Positions 23,970 to 33,061 of a stretch of DNA of 64,000 nucleotides are shown here, in pieces. The notes beneath the pieces were generated by a model that was not told the DNA's origin, did no database searches, and saw nothing but the letters and a program-made list of their open reading frames with translations. Made by a program: the position numbers and the translations under genes. The stretch is from JAJPHF01 sp035293805 (GTDB taxonomy: Bacteria > Chloroflexota > UBA6077 > JAJPHF01). Within the stretch, counting starts at the first letter, position 1. Each line of letters opens with the position of its first letter. The stretch covers positions 6,797 to 70,796 of the forward strand of contig DATGMD010000063.1 in NCBI GenBank assembly GCA_035293805.1, given 5' to 3'.

Positions 23970-24758
23970 ATGCCCAAGCTGGAAACGCGCGGCCTGTCCA
24001 AGACGTTCATCAAGGCGACCGGCGGCGAGGTCGAGGCCTTGCGAGACATCAGCCTCCAGATCGAGGAGGGTGAGTTCATCTGCATCGTCGGCGCCAGCGG
24101 TTGCGGCAAGACCACGTTCCTCCGCATCCTCGACGGCCTGATCGACCAGACGAGTGGCGAGATCCTCCTTGACGGCCGCGAGGTCACCCGCCCCGGCCCC
24201 GATCGCGGCTTCGTCTTCCAGAGCGACTCGCTGTTCCCCTGGCGCACCGTCCTCGACAACGTGGTGTTCGGGCTCGAGGTGCAGGGCAAGCCGCGCAAGG
24301 CCTCCGTCGAGCGCGCGATGGAGTACATCAAGCTCGTCGGCCTGTCCGGCTTCGAGAAGAACTATCCCCACGAGCTGTCGGGCGGCATGCGCCAGCGCGC
24401 CAATCTCGCCCGCGCCCTCACCGTCAACCCCGAGCTGCTGCTGATGGACGAGCCGTTCGCCGCGCTCGACGCGCAGACGCGCGAGATCATGCAGCAGGAG
24501 TTGCTCCGCATCTGGCGCGGCTACCAGAAGACGGTGATCTTCATCACGCACCAGATCGACGAGGCGATCTACCTGGCCGACCGCGTGTTCGTCTTCACCG
24601 TGCGCCCCGGCCGCGTGAAGACTGCCATCCGCGTGCCCTTCCAGCGGCCGCGCAGCCTGGAGATCAAGCGCACGCCCGAGTTCATCGGCTACGTCGATCA
24701 GGTGTGGAAGCTGATCGAGGAAGAGGTCCGCGCCAGCGTCATGGCCGGCGAGTCGTAG
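23970..24758 (+). CDS. ABC transporter ATP-binding protein, NitT/TauT family
   Basis: 262 residues with Walker A GASGCGKTT, VFQSDSLFPWRT, signature LSGGMRQRANLARAL, Walker B LLMDEPFAALDAQ and the switch FITHQIDEA. The C-terminal tail (RTPEFIGYVDQVWKLIEEEV) matches that of the 13446 paralogue. It is an operon partner of the upstream permease. Its stop codon abuts the stop of the convergent SDR gene with no gap. Confidence 0.94.
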   Translation: MPKLETRGLSKTFIKATGGEVEALRDISLQIEEGEFICIVGASGCGKTTFLRILDGLIDQTSGEILLDGREVTRPGPDRGFVFQSDSLFPWRTVLDNVVFGLEVQGKPRKASVERAMEYIKLVGLSGFEKNYPHELSGGMRQRANLARALTVNPELLLMDEPFAALDAQTREIMQQELLRIWRGYQKTVIFITHQIDEAIYLADRVFVFTVRPGRVKTAIRVPFQRPRSLEIKRTPEFIGYVDQVWKLIEEEVRASVMAGES

Positions 24759-25535
24759 CTACCACATCGCTCGGCCGCCGTCCACGACCAGCGTTTGGCC
24801 GCTGACGAACGCGCTCCGGTCCGAGGCCAGGTACACGAAGGCCCCCACCAGGTCCGCGGGCACCTGCGTCCGCTTGATCGGCCCGGCCTGCGCGCGCTGC
24901 TCCATGTACTCGCGCGTCGTCGTCGCCAGCGCCGCGCTCGTCGCCGTGAGCCCGGGCGCGATGGCGTTCACCCGGATCCCGTGCTCGCCCACCTCGCGCG
25001 CCAGCGCCCGCGTCAGGCCGATCACCCCAGCCTTCGACGTGACGTAGTGCAGGAACTGCGGCGCGCCCCAGAAGGCCGTCCCCGACGAGATGTTGATGAT
25101 GCTGCCGCTGCCCTGCTGGCGCATGTAGGGAAACACTGCCTTGCAGCACAGCCACATCCCGCGCAGGTTCACCGCCATGACGGCATCCCACTCCTCCTCG
25201 GGAATCTGGTCGAACGGCTTCCGCTGGATGTTGCCGAACATCGCGGCGCAGTTCACCAGCACGTCGATCCGCCCCACTTCCTCGAAGGTCTGGCGTGCCA
25301 TCGACTCGGCGTCGAGCCACTTGCTCACGTCCGTCGCCAGCGCCAGCGCGTCCCCGCCCGCCTCGCGCACGGCGGCCGCGGTCTGGTCGGCCAGGTCCTG
25401 CTTCAGCTCCGCGACCACGACGCGCGCGCCCTCCTGCGCGTAGCGCACGCAGATGGCGCGGCCGATGTCGCCACCCGCGCCCGTCACGATCGCCACCTTC
25501 CCCCGGAGCAACTGGTCGCCAATCGGCTCGCGCAT
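24759..25535 (-). CDS. SDR-family NAD(P)-dependent oxidoreductase
   Basis: 258 residues, classical short-chain dehydrogenase: cofactor motif TGAGGDIGRAI (TGxxxGxG), NCAAMFG in place of NNAG, catalytic Ser in NISSGTAFWG and YXXXK as YVTSK, then the C-terminal SAFVSGQTLVVDGG. It probably oxidises a hydroxyl group in a ring-derived or sugar-like substrate. An extended -10 (TGCTATAAC) lies at 25619-25627 on the minus strand. Confidence 0.93.
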   Translation of the reverse strand: MREPIGDQLLRGKVAIVTGAGGDIGRAICVRYAQEGARVVVAELKQDLADQTAAAVREAGGDALALATDVSKWLDAESMARQTFEEVGRIDVLVNCAAMFGNIQRKPFDQIPEEEWDAVMAVNLRGMWLCCKAVFPYMRQQGSGSIINISSGTAFWGAPQFLHYVTSKAGVIGLTRALAREVGEHGIRVNAIAPGLTATSAALATTTREYMEQRAQAGPIKRTQVPADLVGAFVYLASDRSAFVSGQTLVVDGGRAMW

Positions 25536-25803
25536 GCGCCCTCCCCGGCCCCGCTCGCTGCCCTGGGCCAGCCGCGTCCTTCCCGTGCCGCCGCGCCCCG
25601 CGAGGCCCCCGCCGCGCAGTTATAGCACTCGGCGACGAGCTATTCCTGCACGCCAGGCCATCGTGTGGTAGGCTCTAGCGACGCGCACCCCGGACCGGCG
25701 GCCCCGCGCCACTGGCGGCCCCCGTCCCTCGCGTCTCGTCCCACGGTGGCTCCGTGCGCGACCCTGCGACCACAGATCAGGATCACGACGTAGTGGAGGC
25801 GGC

Positions 25804-27192
25804 ATGCTGGCGCGACCACCGCGGCGGCTCTCGATGGGACGACTCCGCCGCGCGCTCTCGCTCGGGACGGCGCTCCCCGCGCTCCTGTTGGCGCTCGCCC
25901 TCGGCCTCGGCGTCGGCCCGCCGCCCCGCGTGGCTGCTCAGGCCGGCCTGAAGGGCGGCGCCGCCAGCTTTAGCCGCGACGTGCTCCCAGGCGGCCTCAC
26001 GCTGCTCGTGGAGGAGCGCCCCGGCAGCGGCCTGGTGGCTGTGAACGTGGGCGTGCTCGCGGGCGCGCGCTACGAGCCGGACGACGCGGCCGGCGCGGCG
26101 CAGTTCATGTCGCAGCTCTTCCTCGACGGCACGCCGTCGCGTCCGTCGCGGCGCGACGTGTTGGGCGCGATCACCTCGCGCGGCGGCGATCTGAACGTCG
26201 ACGCCGGCTGGGAGCTGGTCAGCCTGTCGGCCGAGATGGCCAGCGAGGACGTCGACGTCGCCCTCGACGTGCTCGCCGACCTGCTGCTCAACTCCGCCTT
26301 CGCGCGCGACCGCTTCGAGGCCGAGCGCACGCTGATCTTGCAGAACTTGGTCGAGCGCGCGGACAATCCCGCCCGCCTCTTCTCCGACGTGGCCTATGCG
26401 ACCGCGCTCGGCGAGCCCGACCTGCGCCACGTCCCCGCCGGCAGCCCGGACACCATCAGCAGCCTCGCCTACGACAATCTCCTGCGCTACCGCGCGGCTC
26501 AGGTCGTCGGCGGCAACACGATCGTCGCCGTGGCCGGCGATGTGCGCCGTGACGACGTGCTCCCCCGCGTCCAGCGATACTTCGCGGCGCTGCCGCCCGG
26601 CCCGCGCCAGCAGCCCCGTCCGTTGCCGCGGGTGGTGCCGCCCCCGCTCGTCACGCGCGCCGCGGGCAGCGAGCAGTCCAACGTCGCGGTGGCCGCGCGG
26701 ACTCCCGGCGTCGAGTCCGCGGACCGCGCGGCGCTCGTGGTCCTCTCAGGGCTGCTGGGTGGGGGCGGGCAGCGGCTTTACACGGAGATCCGCGACAAGC
26801 GCGGCCTCGCCTACGTCGCCGGCGCCAGCCTCCTCCAGATGCCCGACGCCGGCGTGCTGCTCGCCTACGCGGGCACCGAGCCGGGCAATACCGACGAGGT
26901 AGCCGACCTGCTCCGCGGCGAGGTCGAGCGGCTGGTCGATGAGCCTGCCAGCGACGACGAGGTCGCCCACGCCATCTCCTACTTCGTCGACGGCCAGATC
27001 GTGGACCTGGAGACCGACTCGGCGCGGGCCGGCGACCTCGTGCGGCGCGAGTCGCTGTACGGCACCGCCCCGCCGCGCGAGTATTTTCTGGAGATGATTC
27101 GCGAGGTCCGCCCTGCCGACGTGCAGGCCGCGGCCCGCCGCTACCTCACGCCCGACCGCCTCACGACCGTCATTCTCGGCCCCGACCAATAG
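25804..27192 (+). CDS. M16-family peptidase subunit lacking the zinc motif
   Basis: 462 residues with an N-terminal secretion signal (hydrophobic stretch, then VAAQAG). The fold follows M16B proteins, but the HXXEH position reads QFMSQ, so no zinc is bound. The arginine/tyrosine pair that positions substrate is kept in LYTEIRDKRGLAYVAG. The next gene has the reverse pattern. Together they look like a periplasmic or surface M16 heterodimer with one composite active site. Confidence 0.88.
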   Translation: MLARPPRRLSMGRLRRALSLGTALPALLLALALGLGVGPPPRVAAQAGLKGGAASFSRDVLPGGLTLLVEERPGSGLVAVNVGVLAGARYEPDDAAGAAQFMSQLFLDGTPSRPSRRDVLGAITSRGGDLNVDAGWELVSLSAEMASEDVDVALDVLADLLLNSAFARDRFEAERTLILQNLVERADNPARLFSDVAYATALGEPDLRHVPAGSPDTISSLAYDNLLRYRAAQVVGGNTIVAVAGDVRRDDVLPRVQRYFAALPPGPRQQPRPLPRVVPPPLVTRAAGSEQSNVAVAARTPGVESADRAALVVLSGLLGGGGQRLYTEIRDKRGLAYVAGASLLQMPDAGVLLAYAGTEPGNTDEVADLLRGEVERLVDEPASDDEVAHAISYFVDGQIVDLETDSARAGDLVRRESLYGTAPPREYFLEMIREVRPADVQAAARRYLTPDRLTTVILGPDQ

Positions 27193-27238
27193 GCCGGGGG
27201 ACCGGGCCGTGCCAGACCATCCTAAGGAGCGAGCGCCT

Positions 27239-28609
27239 ATGTGGACGTTCACGCGCACCGGTCGTCGCTCTCTGCCGCTCGCGCTAGCGCTGCTCATGGC
27301 CCTCGTGCAGCCGGCCGCGCGGCCGCCCGGACCAGGCCCCGCCTCGCTCCACCCGGCGGCTGTCGCGCTCGCCCAGGACGAGGAGCCTGGCGTCTACCGC
27401 GCCACGCTGCCCAATGGCATTGTCCTTGTCACGAAGGAGCGGCCCGATGCGGAAGTCGCGGCCCTCAGCATCTACGTGCGCGGGGGCTCGCGCAACGAGG
27501 ACCCCTCGACGGTCGGCGCCGCCCACTTCATGGAGCACATGTTCTTCCAGGGCACGCCCACCCGCCCGAACAGCGCCGCCATCGACGACCCGATCACCGA
27601 GCGCGGCGGCTGGCTGAACGCCACGACGGCCTGGGAGGGCATCACCTTCTTCGGCACGGTGCCCAACTCGGCCTTCGACGTGCTGCTCGACACGCTCTCC
27701 GACATCCTGGTGAACTCGGTATTCGCCCCCGACGCCCTGGAGAAGGAGCGTCGCGTCGTGATCGAGGAGCTAAATCGGAGCCTCAACAACCCCAACGCCT
27801 ACGCCTTCGAGACCTACGCCAAGACCGTCTTCGCCGACCACCCCGCCCACCAGATGCCGGGCGGCGACCGCAGTACCGTCCGCACGGTGAGCCGCGACAC
27901 GCTGCTCGCGTTCCGCGACCGCTTCTTCCGCGCCTCCAACCTCGTGGTGGCCGCCGTCGGCAACCTCCACCACGAGGAGGTCGAGGCGCAGGTGGCCGCG
28001 GCGTTCGCCAACATGCGCGACGGCCCGGCGCCCACGTTCACGCCATCCCCGCGGCCCGCGGCGAAGCTGCGCGTGGAGCGGCTGTCGGTCGGGGCCAGGC
28101 AGGCCCAGATCATCCTCGGCTGGCCCACGGTCGGCACCGACAGCCCCGACCGCTACGCGCTCCAGGTGCTCGCCTCGGCGCTCGGGTCGAGCGGCCAGGT
28201 GCTCGCCGCCGACCTGCGCGACCGCCTGGGGCTCGTCACCCGCGTCGACACCGGCTACTGGGAGTTGACCGACGTGGGCACCTGGCTGATCGCCGCCGCG
28301 GCCGAGCCAGACAAGGTCGACGATGCGGTCGCGGGCATGCTCGATCAAGTGCGGGCCGTTCGCGATACCCCGCTCGATCCCGACGAGCTGGCCAACGCCA
28401 AAGCCTACATTCGGGGCAGCGACCGGCGCGGCCTGGAGCGCTCCATCGATCAAGCGCAGGACCTGTCCACCGGCATCGCCCTCGGCAACTACCAGCCGCT
28501 GGATGAATACCTCGGCCACATCGCGGCCGTCACCGCCGACGATGTCCAGCGCGTCGCCCGCACCTACCTCGACCCCGACAACTACACCCTCGTCGTCCTC
28601 GGCCCCTAG
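27239..28609 (+). CDS. M16-family zinc metallopeptidase (catalytic subunit)
   Basis: 456 residues from ATG 27239 (AAGGAG 9 bases upstream; an ATG-like extension at 27209 is less likely). It has a signal peptide, then AAHFMEHMFFQGT with zinc ligands His96, His100 and, about 76 residues on, Glu176 (VVIEEL); Glu99 is the base. The R/Y pair of the C-terminal half is degenerate (RDRLGLVTRV). It is separated by 46 bp from its inactive partner. Confidence 0.93.
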   Translation: MWTFTRTGRRSLPLALALLMALVQPAARPPGPGPASLHPAAVALAQDEEPGVYRATLPNGIVLVTKERPDAEVAALSIYVRGGSRNEDPSTVGAAHFMEHMFFQGTPTRPNSAAIDDPITERGGWLNATTAWEGITFFGTVPNSAFDVLLDTLSDILVNSVFAPDALEKERRVVIEELNRSLNNPNAYAFETYAKTVFADHPAHQMPGGDRSTVRTVSRDTLLAFRDRFFRASNLVVAAVGNLHHEEVEAQVAAAFANMRDGPAPTFTPSPRPAAKLRVERLSVGARQAQIILGWPTVGTDSPDRYALQVLASALGSSGQVLAADLRDRLGLVTRVDTGYWELTDVGTWLIAAAAEPDKVDDAVAGMLDQVRAVRDTPLDPDELANAKAYIRGSDRRGLERSIDQAQDLSTGIALGNYQPLDEYLGHIAAVTADDVQRVARTYLDPDNYTLVVLGP

Positions 28610-28735
28610 CGCGCCCGGCACAGCGTCTGACCGGTCGGCGCCAGGTGGGGGCGGGTTTCATACCGGACCGCAACCGGCTATAGAATCCTGCGGCCGCACT
28701 CGATGGCGGCGTGCTGAGAGCGTCGGCTCCCGCAT

Positions 28736-28782
28736 CCCTCCCCCTCTCCCCCTGGGAGAGGGCCGGGGTGAGGGCCCGTCCC
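28736..28782. repeat. CCCTC/GAGGG palindromic repeat unit
   Basis: CCCTCTCCCCCTGGGAGAGG followed by GCCGGGGTGAGGGC, a single unit of the family seen at 11267, 31566 and 37687. It lies after the M16 operon and before the structured element. Confidence 0.65.
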
Positions 28783-28864
28783 GGTCGGCCAACCGCCCGG
28801 CTGCATCGTGTATCACCCGTCTGAGCCGGACGCCCGCCCCTCGCCAATGCATTCATAGTAGATA

Positions 28865-29122
28865 GGCCGCGAGGCGCGCCGGAGAGCGCCCGCTATCTCG
28901 CGCGACGTGGTCGCCTATCTTACGCCGTACACGCCTCCCCCGCACCCGCCGCCCGCGCCCGGCCCGGGGCCTCGCCCCGCCGGCCCGGCCCGCGGCAGGC
29001 CCCGGGGGAGTATCGTACGGGGCAAACGATGCGACCTTCCGCGCCCGAGGAGCACGCGCAGACCCGCGCCCGGCCTAGCAGTTAACCATCCGGTAAAGGA
29101 GCATCGTTTGACCGTTCCTCGG
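28865..29122 (+). ncRNA. structured ~258-bp element, copy A (inverted copy at 37416-37675)
   Basis: About 93-95 percent identical, on the opposite strand, to 37416-37675. Helix 1 pairs CCGTAC (28925-28930) with GTACGG (29015-29020) and CTCCCCC (28935-28941) with GGGGGAG (29004-29010), around a GC-rich interior. A second domain has CAAACGATGC (29023-29032) with GCATCGTTTG (29101-29110), and CCGAGGA (29045-29051) with TCCTCGG (29116-29122). These interleave in pseudoknot order. In copy B a C-to-T change keeps the first pair as G-U only in this orientation. It matches no riboswitch consensus I know. A structured RNA is inferred; a DNA-level element is possible. Confidence 0.5.
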
Positions 29123-29180
29123 AGAAACTCCGCCGCAACATCGTGGCGCGCACCCCGGGGCGACAGTGTGGCGGTTCGCA

Positions 29181-29209
29181 TTGACACGCGCGCGCCGACT
29201 GCCTACACT
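29181..29209 (+). promoter_or_regulatory. sigma-70 promoter for the SBP/ATPase operon
   Basis: Perfect TTGACA (29181-29186), 17-bp spacer, TACACT (29204-29209). Transcription would start near 29216, giving a ~36-base leader to the GTG at 29252. It lies downstream of the structured element. Confidence 0.75.
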
Positions 29210-29251
29210 ACCGCCGCGTGCTCGGCTCGACCCGATACCTGGAGGCAGCTC

Positions 29252-30370
29252 GTGCGCCGTGGCGATTGGCAGCAGGCGCTCAGCCTGCTCGGCGTAATGA
29301 TGGCGTGGCTCGCGGCGACGGCCTGCGCGCCGACCAGCGGCCGCGGGGTGCCCGCGCCGCTCCCCGCGACGCTCGCGACGGCGGCGCAAGCGGCGGCCGC
29401 AGCCGCGGGGACACCTGGCGCGGCCGCCGCGACCGGGGCGACGGCGGCGCCCGAGGCGCTGCCCATTCGCGTCGGCTACGCGGCCCCCAGCGCGGCGTTC
29501 CTGCCCGTCTGGATCGCGCAGGATGCCGGCCTGTACGCCAAGTATGGCCTGAAGGCCGATCTGGTGAATCTCGGGCCGAACGTCGCCGCGCCCATCATGG
29601 CTGGCGAGGTAGACGTGGTGCAGGCGGCCGGGCCGGGCGTGTTCGCCGCCAACTTGCAGGGCGGCGACACGGTTTGGTTCATCGTCTCCGTGAACAAGCC
29701 AGTGCTCCAGCTTCTCGCGCGGCCCGAGATCGCCAGCCCCGCGGACTTGCGCGACCGCGCCGTCGGCGTGAGCGCCCGCGGCACCTACACCGACCAGTGG
29801 ATGACCTACGCCCTGCGCCACCTGGGCCTGGAGCCCGGCCGCGAGGTGACGGTGCTCGCCACCGGCGGCCCGGCCGAGAGCGTCGCCGCCGCGGCCAGCG
29901 GCCGCGTCGAGGCGATCATCATGGGTCCGCCCTCCAACCTGCGCGCGCTCGACGCCGGCCTGAAGCTGCTGCTCGATCTCACCACCCTCGACGTGTCCTA
30001 TCCCGCCGGCGGCGTGGCCACCAGCCGCAAGGCGCTGGCCGAGAAGCCCGACCTACTGCGCCGCTTCGCCCGCGCCTACGTCGAGGCAATCCAGGTCTAC
30101 CGTGCCGACCCGGCCCTCTCCCAGCAGGTGCTCGCGCGCTACACCAACACCGAGTCGCCCGCCGACCTGGCCGAGTCCTACCGCGCCTTCCGCGACTACA
30201 CCGAGCCGGTGCCGCTGCCGCGCCTGGAGGCGATGCAAACGGCGCTGGAGCTGATGGCGCCCGATCTGCCGCAGGCGCGCGACGCCAACCCGCGCGACTT
30301 CTACGACGACACGATCATCCGCGAGCTAGACCAGAGCGGCTTCATCGCCTCCCTCGGCAAGGCGCCATGA
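29252..30370 (+). CDS. ABC transporter substrate-binding lipoprotein, NitT/TauT (NMT1/THI5-like)
   Basis: 372 residues from GTG 29252 (GGAGG 6-7 bases upstream). Lipoprotein signal ending LAATAC, then an Ala/Gly linker and the NMT1-type domain (PIRVGYAAPSAAFLPVWIAQDAGLYAKYGL, GEVDVVQAAGPG, EAIIMGPPSN). The C-terminus FYDDTIIRELDQSGFI resembles the SBP at 57430. It overlaps the ATPase gene (ATGA). The ligand cannot be told from sequence. Confidence 0.9.
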   Translation: MRRGDWQQALSLLGVMMAWLAATACAPTSGRGVPAPLPATLATAAQAAAAAAGTPGAAAATGATAAPEALPIRVGYAAPSAAFLPVWIAQDAGLYAKYGLKADLVNLGPNVAAPIMAGEVDVVQAAGPGVFAANLQGGDTVWFIVSVNKPVLQLLARPEIASPADLRDRAVGVSARGTYTDQWMTYALRHLGLEPGREVTVLATGGPAESVAAAASGRVEAIIMGPPSNLRALDAGLKLLLDLTTLDVSYPAGGVATSRKALAEKPDLLRRFARAYVEAIQVYRADPALSQQVLARYTNTESPADLAESYRAFRDYTEPVPLPRLEAMQTALELMAPDLPQARDANPRDFYDDTIIRELDQSGFIASLGKAP

Positions 30371-31554
30371 TTCGCATCGAAGGGCTGGCGAAGACCTTTG
30401 TAGCGGGCCACGGCCAGGTGCGGGCCGTGCGCGACCTCGACCTGGAAGTGCGTCAGGGCGAGTTCTTCGTGCTGCTCGGGCCGAGCGGCTGCGGCAAGAC
30501 CACTACCCTGCGCTGCGTCGCCGGCCTGGAGCGGCCCGAGCGCGGCCGCATCACGATCGGCGACCGCCTAGTCTACGCCGGCGACCGCCGCCTCGCCCTC
30601 GGCCCCGACGAGCGCGAGGTGGGCATGGTCTTCCAGAGCTACGCCATCTGGCCGCACCTGACCGTCTACGACAACGTGGCGCTCCCCCTCGTCCACGGCC
30701 GACGCAAAGTGCCGAAGGCGCAAGTGGCCGAGCGGGTGCTGCGCGCCCTCAACCTCGTCCACCTCGACGGCCTGGAGCGGCGCGGCGTCACGCAGCTCTC
30801 CGGCGGCCAGCAGCAGCGCGTCGCGCTAGCGCGCGCGCTCGCGCTGGAGCCGGCCGTCCTTCTGATGGACGAGCCGCTGTCCAACCTCGACGCCAAGCTG
30901 CGCGAGGAGATGCGCGTCGAGCTGAAGGCGCTCACTCGGCGTCTCGGCGTCACCACCCTCTACGTCACCCACGACCAGCTCGAAGCGCTGACGATGGCCG
31001 ACACGCTGGCCGTCATGGCCGCCGGCGCCGTGCTCCAGCAGGGCGCCCCCGAGGCGGTCTACCGCGAGCCCGCGACCCGCTTCGTGGCGGGCTTCCTCGG
31101 CCAGATGAACTTCATCCCCGGCAGCGGCCGCGAGGACAGCGCCGGCACCTGGACGGTCCGCACGGCGATGGGCGACCTGCGCTGCCAGCGGACGCCCGGC
31201 CTCGGGCCGGGAGACGCGGTCGTCGTCGCCATCCGCCCTGAGGAGATCGAGCTAGCCGCCGGCCCGGCACCCGTCCCCGTCGTGCCCGCCAGTGCCGCGC
31301 CCGCCGCGACGGCCGATCCCACCGGGGACGGCGCGGCCACGGACGACGCGACGGTCGTGCCGGCGCGCGTGGCGGCTCGCCTCTTCCTCGGCGACGCGGC
31401 GCTGTGCAAGGTGATCGCCGCCGCCCAGGTCGAGCTAGTCGTCAAGACGCGCGCCTCGCTCGCCCTCGCGCCCAACACCGTCGTGGCGCTGCGCCTCCCC
31501 GCCGCCGCCTGCCGCGCCCTCCCCGCCGCCGAGCCCGCCCCCGCCCGCGCCTGA
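30367..31554 (+). CDS. ABC transporter ATP-binding protein with TOBE domain (PotA/FbpC/CysA type)
   Basis: 395 residues. Nucleotide-binding domain with GPSGCGKTTTLRCVAGLERP, VFQSYAIWPHLTV, LSGGQQQRVALARAL and LLMDEPLSNLDAKLREEMR. A C-terminal regulatory/TOBE region (about 240-390) has an Ala/Thr-rich insert. This ATPase type normally serves Fe3+, polyamine, sulfate or sugar importers, not NMT1-type systems, yet it is translationally coupled to an NMT1-type SBP. No permease follows. Confidence 0.92.
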   Translation: MIRIEGLAKTFVAGHGQVRAVRDLDLEVRQGEFFVLLGPSGCGKTTTLRCVAGLERPERGRITIGDRLVYAGDRRLALGPDEREVGMVFQSYAIWPHLTVYDNVALPLVHGRRKVPKAQVAERVLRALNLVHLDGLERRGVTQLSGGQQQRVALARALALEPAVLLMDEPLSNLDAKLREEMRVELKALTRRLGVTTLYVTHDQLEALTMADTLAVMAAGAVLQQGAPEAVYREPATRFVAGFLGQMNFIPGSGREDSAGTWTVRTAMGDLRCQRTPGLGPGDAVVVAIRPEEIELAAGPAPVPVVPASAAPAATADPTGDGAATDDATVVPARVAARLFLGDAALCKVIAAAQVELVVKTRASLALAPNTVVALRLPAAACRALPAAEPAPARA

Positions 31555-31565
31555 CGCCCCGGCAC

Positions 31566-31725
31566 CACCCTCACCCCGGCCCTCTCCCACGGGGAGAGGG
31601 AGTAGACGCGCCCTCACCCCAGCCCTCTCCCAGAGGGAGAGGGAGCAGGACGGGCGCCCCGCCCGCGTTGCCTCTCCCCCTGGGAGAGGCCGGCCGAGGG
31701 CGGCGAGGCCGGGTGAGGGCGTCCC
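31566..31725. repeat. array of CCCTCACCCC/GAGAGGG palindromic repeats
   Basis: Three related units in tandem (about 31566-31601, 31610-31648, 31670-31720), each a near-palindrome of CCCTC...GAGGG type. They make up most of the gap between the ATPase and the flavin oxidoreductase gene. Confidence 0.7.
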
Positions 31726-31737
31726 CGTCTCCCAGGC

Positions 31738-31767
31738 TTGGAGCGCCGCGCCGCCGCTGCCTATACT
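31738..31767 (+). promoter_or_regulatory. promoter for the flavin oxidoreductase gene
   Basis: TTGGAG (31738-31743), 18-bp spacer, TATACT (31762-31767), 34 bp before the ATG. Confidence 0.5.
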
Positions 31768-31801
31768 GCCCCCAACCAGATCGCGCGGCGAGGAGGCGGC
31801 G

Positions 31802-32884
31802 ATGAGCGAGCCCACGACAGCACCAATGGCGGGCGGAGCCGGGCGTCCCCCCGTGCGCTTCGGCATCTTCGACTGGATCGACGAGCCCCCCGGCGCCGAC
31901 CTGGCCGCCCTGTACGACGGCCGCCTGCAGATGCTGGAGTACGCCGACACGGCCGGCTTCTACTGCTACCACCTCGCCGAGCACCACTGGACGCCCCTGT
32001 GCACCACGCCCTCGCCCAACCTGTTCCTCGCCTCCGCCGCGCAGCGCACGCGCCGCATCCGCCTCGGCCCGCTGGTCTACCTCCTGCCGCTGTACAATCC
32101 GCTGCGGCTGCTGGAGGAGATCTGTATGCTCGACCATCTCAGCCACGGACGGCTGGAGGTCGGCATCGGTCGCGGCGCCTCGCCCTACGAGCTAGCGCCC
32201 TTCCACGTGGCGATGGACGACGCCCGTCCCATGTTCGACGAGGCGCTGACCCTCCTGGTGCAGGGGCTGAGCACCGGCGAGGTCCACTTCGACGGCAAGC
32301 ATTACTCATTCAACGACGTGCGCGCGGTGCTGCGCCCGCGCCAGCAGCCCTACCCGCCGCTCTGGTATCCCACCAACTACAGCCGCTCGGTCGCCTGGAT
32401 CGGAGAGCACAATTTCAGCACAGTTTTTGGCTCGCTCTTCCCTTCGCTCGAGGCGACGCGCGAGCAGTTCGAGCTGTACAACGCCCAGCGCGCCGCCCAC
32501 GCGGGCCAGCCGGGCCGGCTGAACGGCCACGTCGCCAATCCCTGCTACGGCCTGGTGCGCCACGTCTACGTGGCCGAGACGGATGCGCAAGCGCTCGCCG
32601 AGGCGCGCGTCGCCTACGATGCCTTCCAGGACAGCTTCGCCTACCTCTGGCGGCTCCACGACGACGAGCGCCTGACCCAGCGCGGCGACTGGGAGTCGTT
32701 CCGCGCGCAGGGCGGCATCTACGTCGGCGCGCCGGCCACCGTGCGCGCGCAGCTGCAGCACGCGCTAGAGGTGACGGGTGGCAACTACTTCGCCGGCGCC
32801 TTCGCCTTCGGCAGCCTGACGCCCGAGCAGACGCTGCGCTCGCTGCGCCTGTTCGCCGAGCAGGTCATGCCGGCGTTCCGCTGA
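31802..32884 (+). CDS. LLM-class (luciferase-like) flavin-dependent oxidoreductase
   Basis: 360 residues, TIM-barrel of the bacterial luciferase family: RFGIFDWIDEPPGADL, GFYCYHLAEHHWTPLCTTPSPNLFLASAAQRTRRIRLGPLVYLLPLYNP and HLSHGRLEVGIGRGASPYE are the usual early motifs. It probably acts as an FMN- or F420-dependent monooxygenase or dehydrogenase on an organic acid or sulfonate. It has its own promoter and a GAGGAGG site. Confidence 0.9.
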   Translation: MSEPTTAPMAGGAGRPPVRFGIFDWIDEPPGADLAALYDGRLQMLEYADTAGFYCYHLAEHHWTPLCTTPSPNLFLASAAQRTRRIRLGPLVYLLPLYNPLRLLEEICMLDHLSHGRLEVGIGRGASPYELAPFHVAMDDARPMFDEALTLLVQGLSTGEVHFDGKHYSFNDVRAVLRPRQQPYPPLWYPTNYSRSVAWIGEHNFSTVFGSLFPSLEATREQFELYNAQRAAHAGQPGRLNGHVANPCYGLVRHVYVAETDAQALAEARVAYDAFQDSFAYLWRLHDDERLTQRGDWESFRAQGGIYVGAPATVRAQLQHALEVTGGNYFAGAFAFGSLTPEQTLRSLRLFAEQVMPAFR

Positions 32885-32965
32885 GCCGCCCGGCCGCTCG
32901 CGCCCGCCGACGCGCCCCGAGACGGGACCCCGCGCCTGGTGCTATCATGCGGCTGGCACAGACAC

Positions 32966-32974
32966 TGCTAAAAT
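32966..32974 (+). promoter_or_regulatory. extended -10 for the small secreted protein
   Basis: TGCTAAAAT (TGn plus TAAAAT) in a short AT-richer stretch, about 88 bp before the ATG at 33062; no clear -35. Confidence 0.35.
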
Positions 32975-33061
32975 TGTGAACAGACGCCGCCACGGCTCCC
33001 GCCGCGCGCCCGCCAGGCCGCGGTGAGGCGAAGCGGTGCTGCGTCGGAGAAGGAGGCTCCC

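Noticed and set aside
28865..29122. Known riboswitch (TPP, FMN, cobalamin)
   Set aside because: None of the conserved boxes of these classes is present, although the neighbouring genes would have made one plausible.
28907..29251. Long N-terminal extension of the SBP gene at 29252
   Set aside because: The frame is open back to 28907, but that stretch is the structured repeat element. A lipoprotein signal, ribosome site and promoter place the start at GTG 29252.
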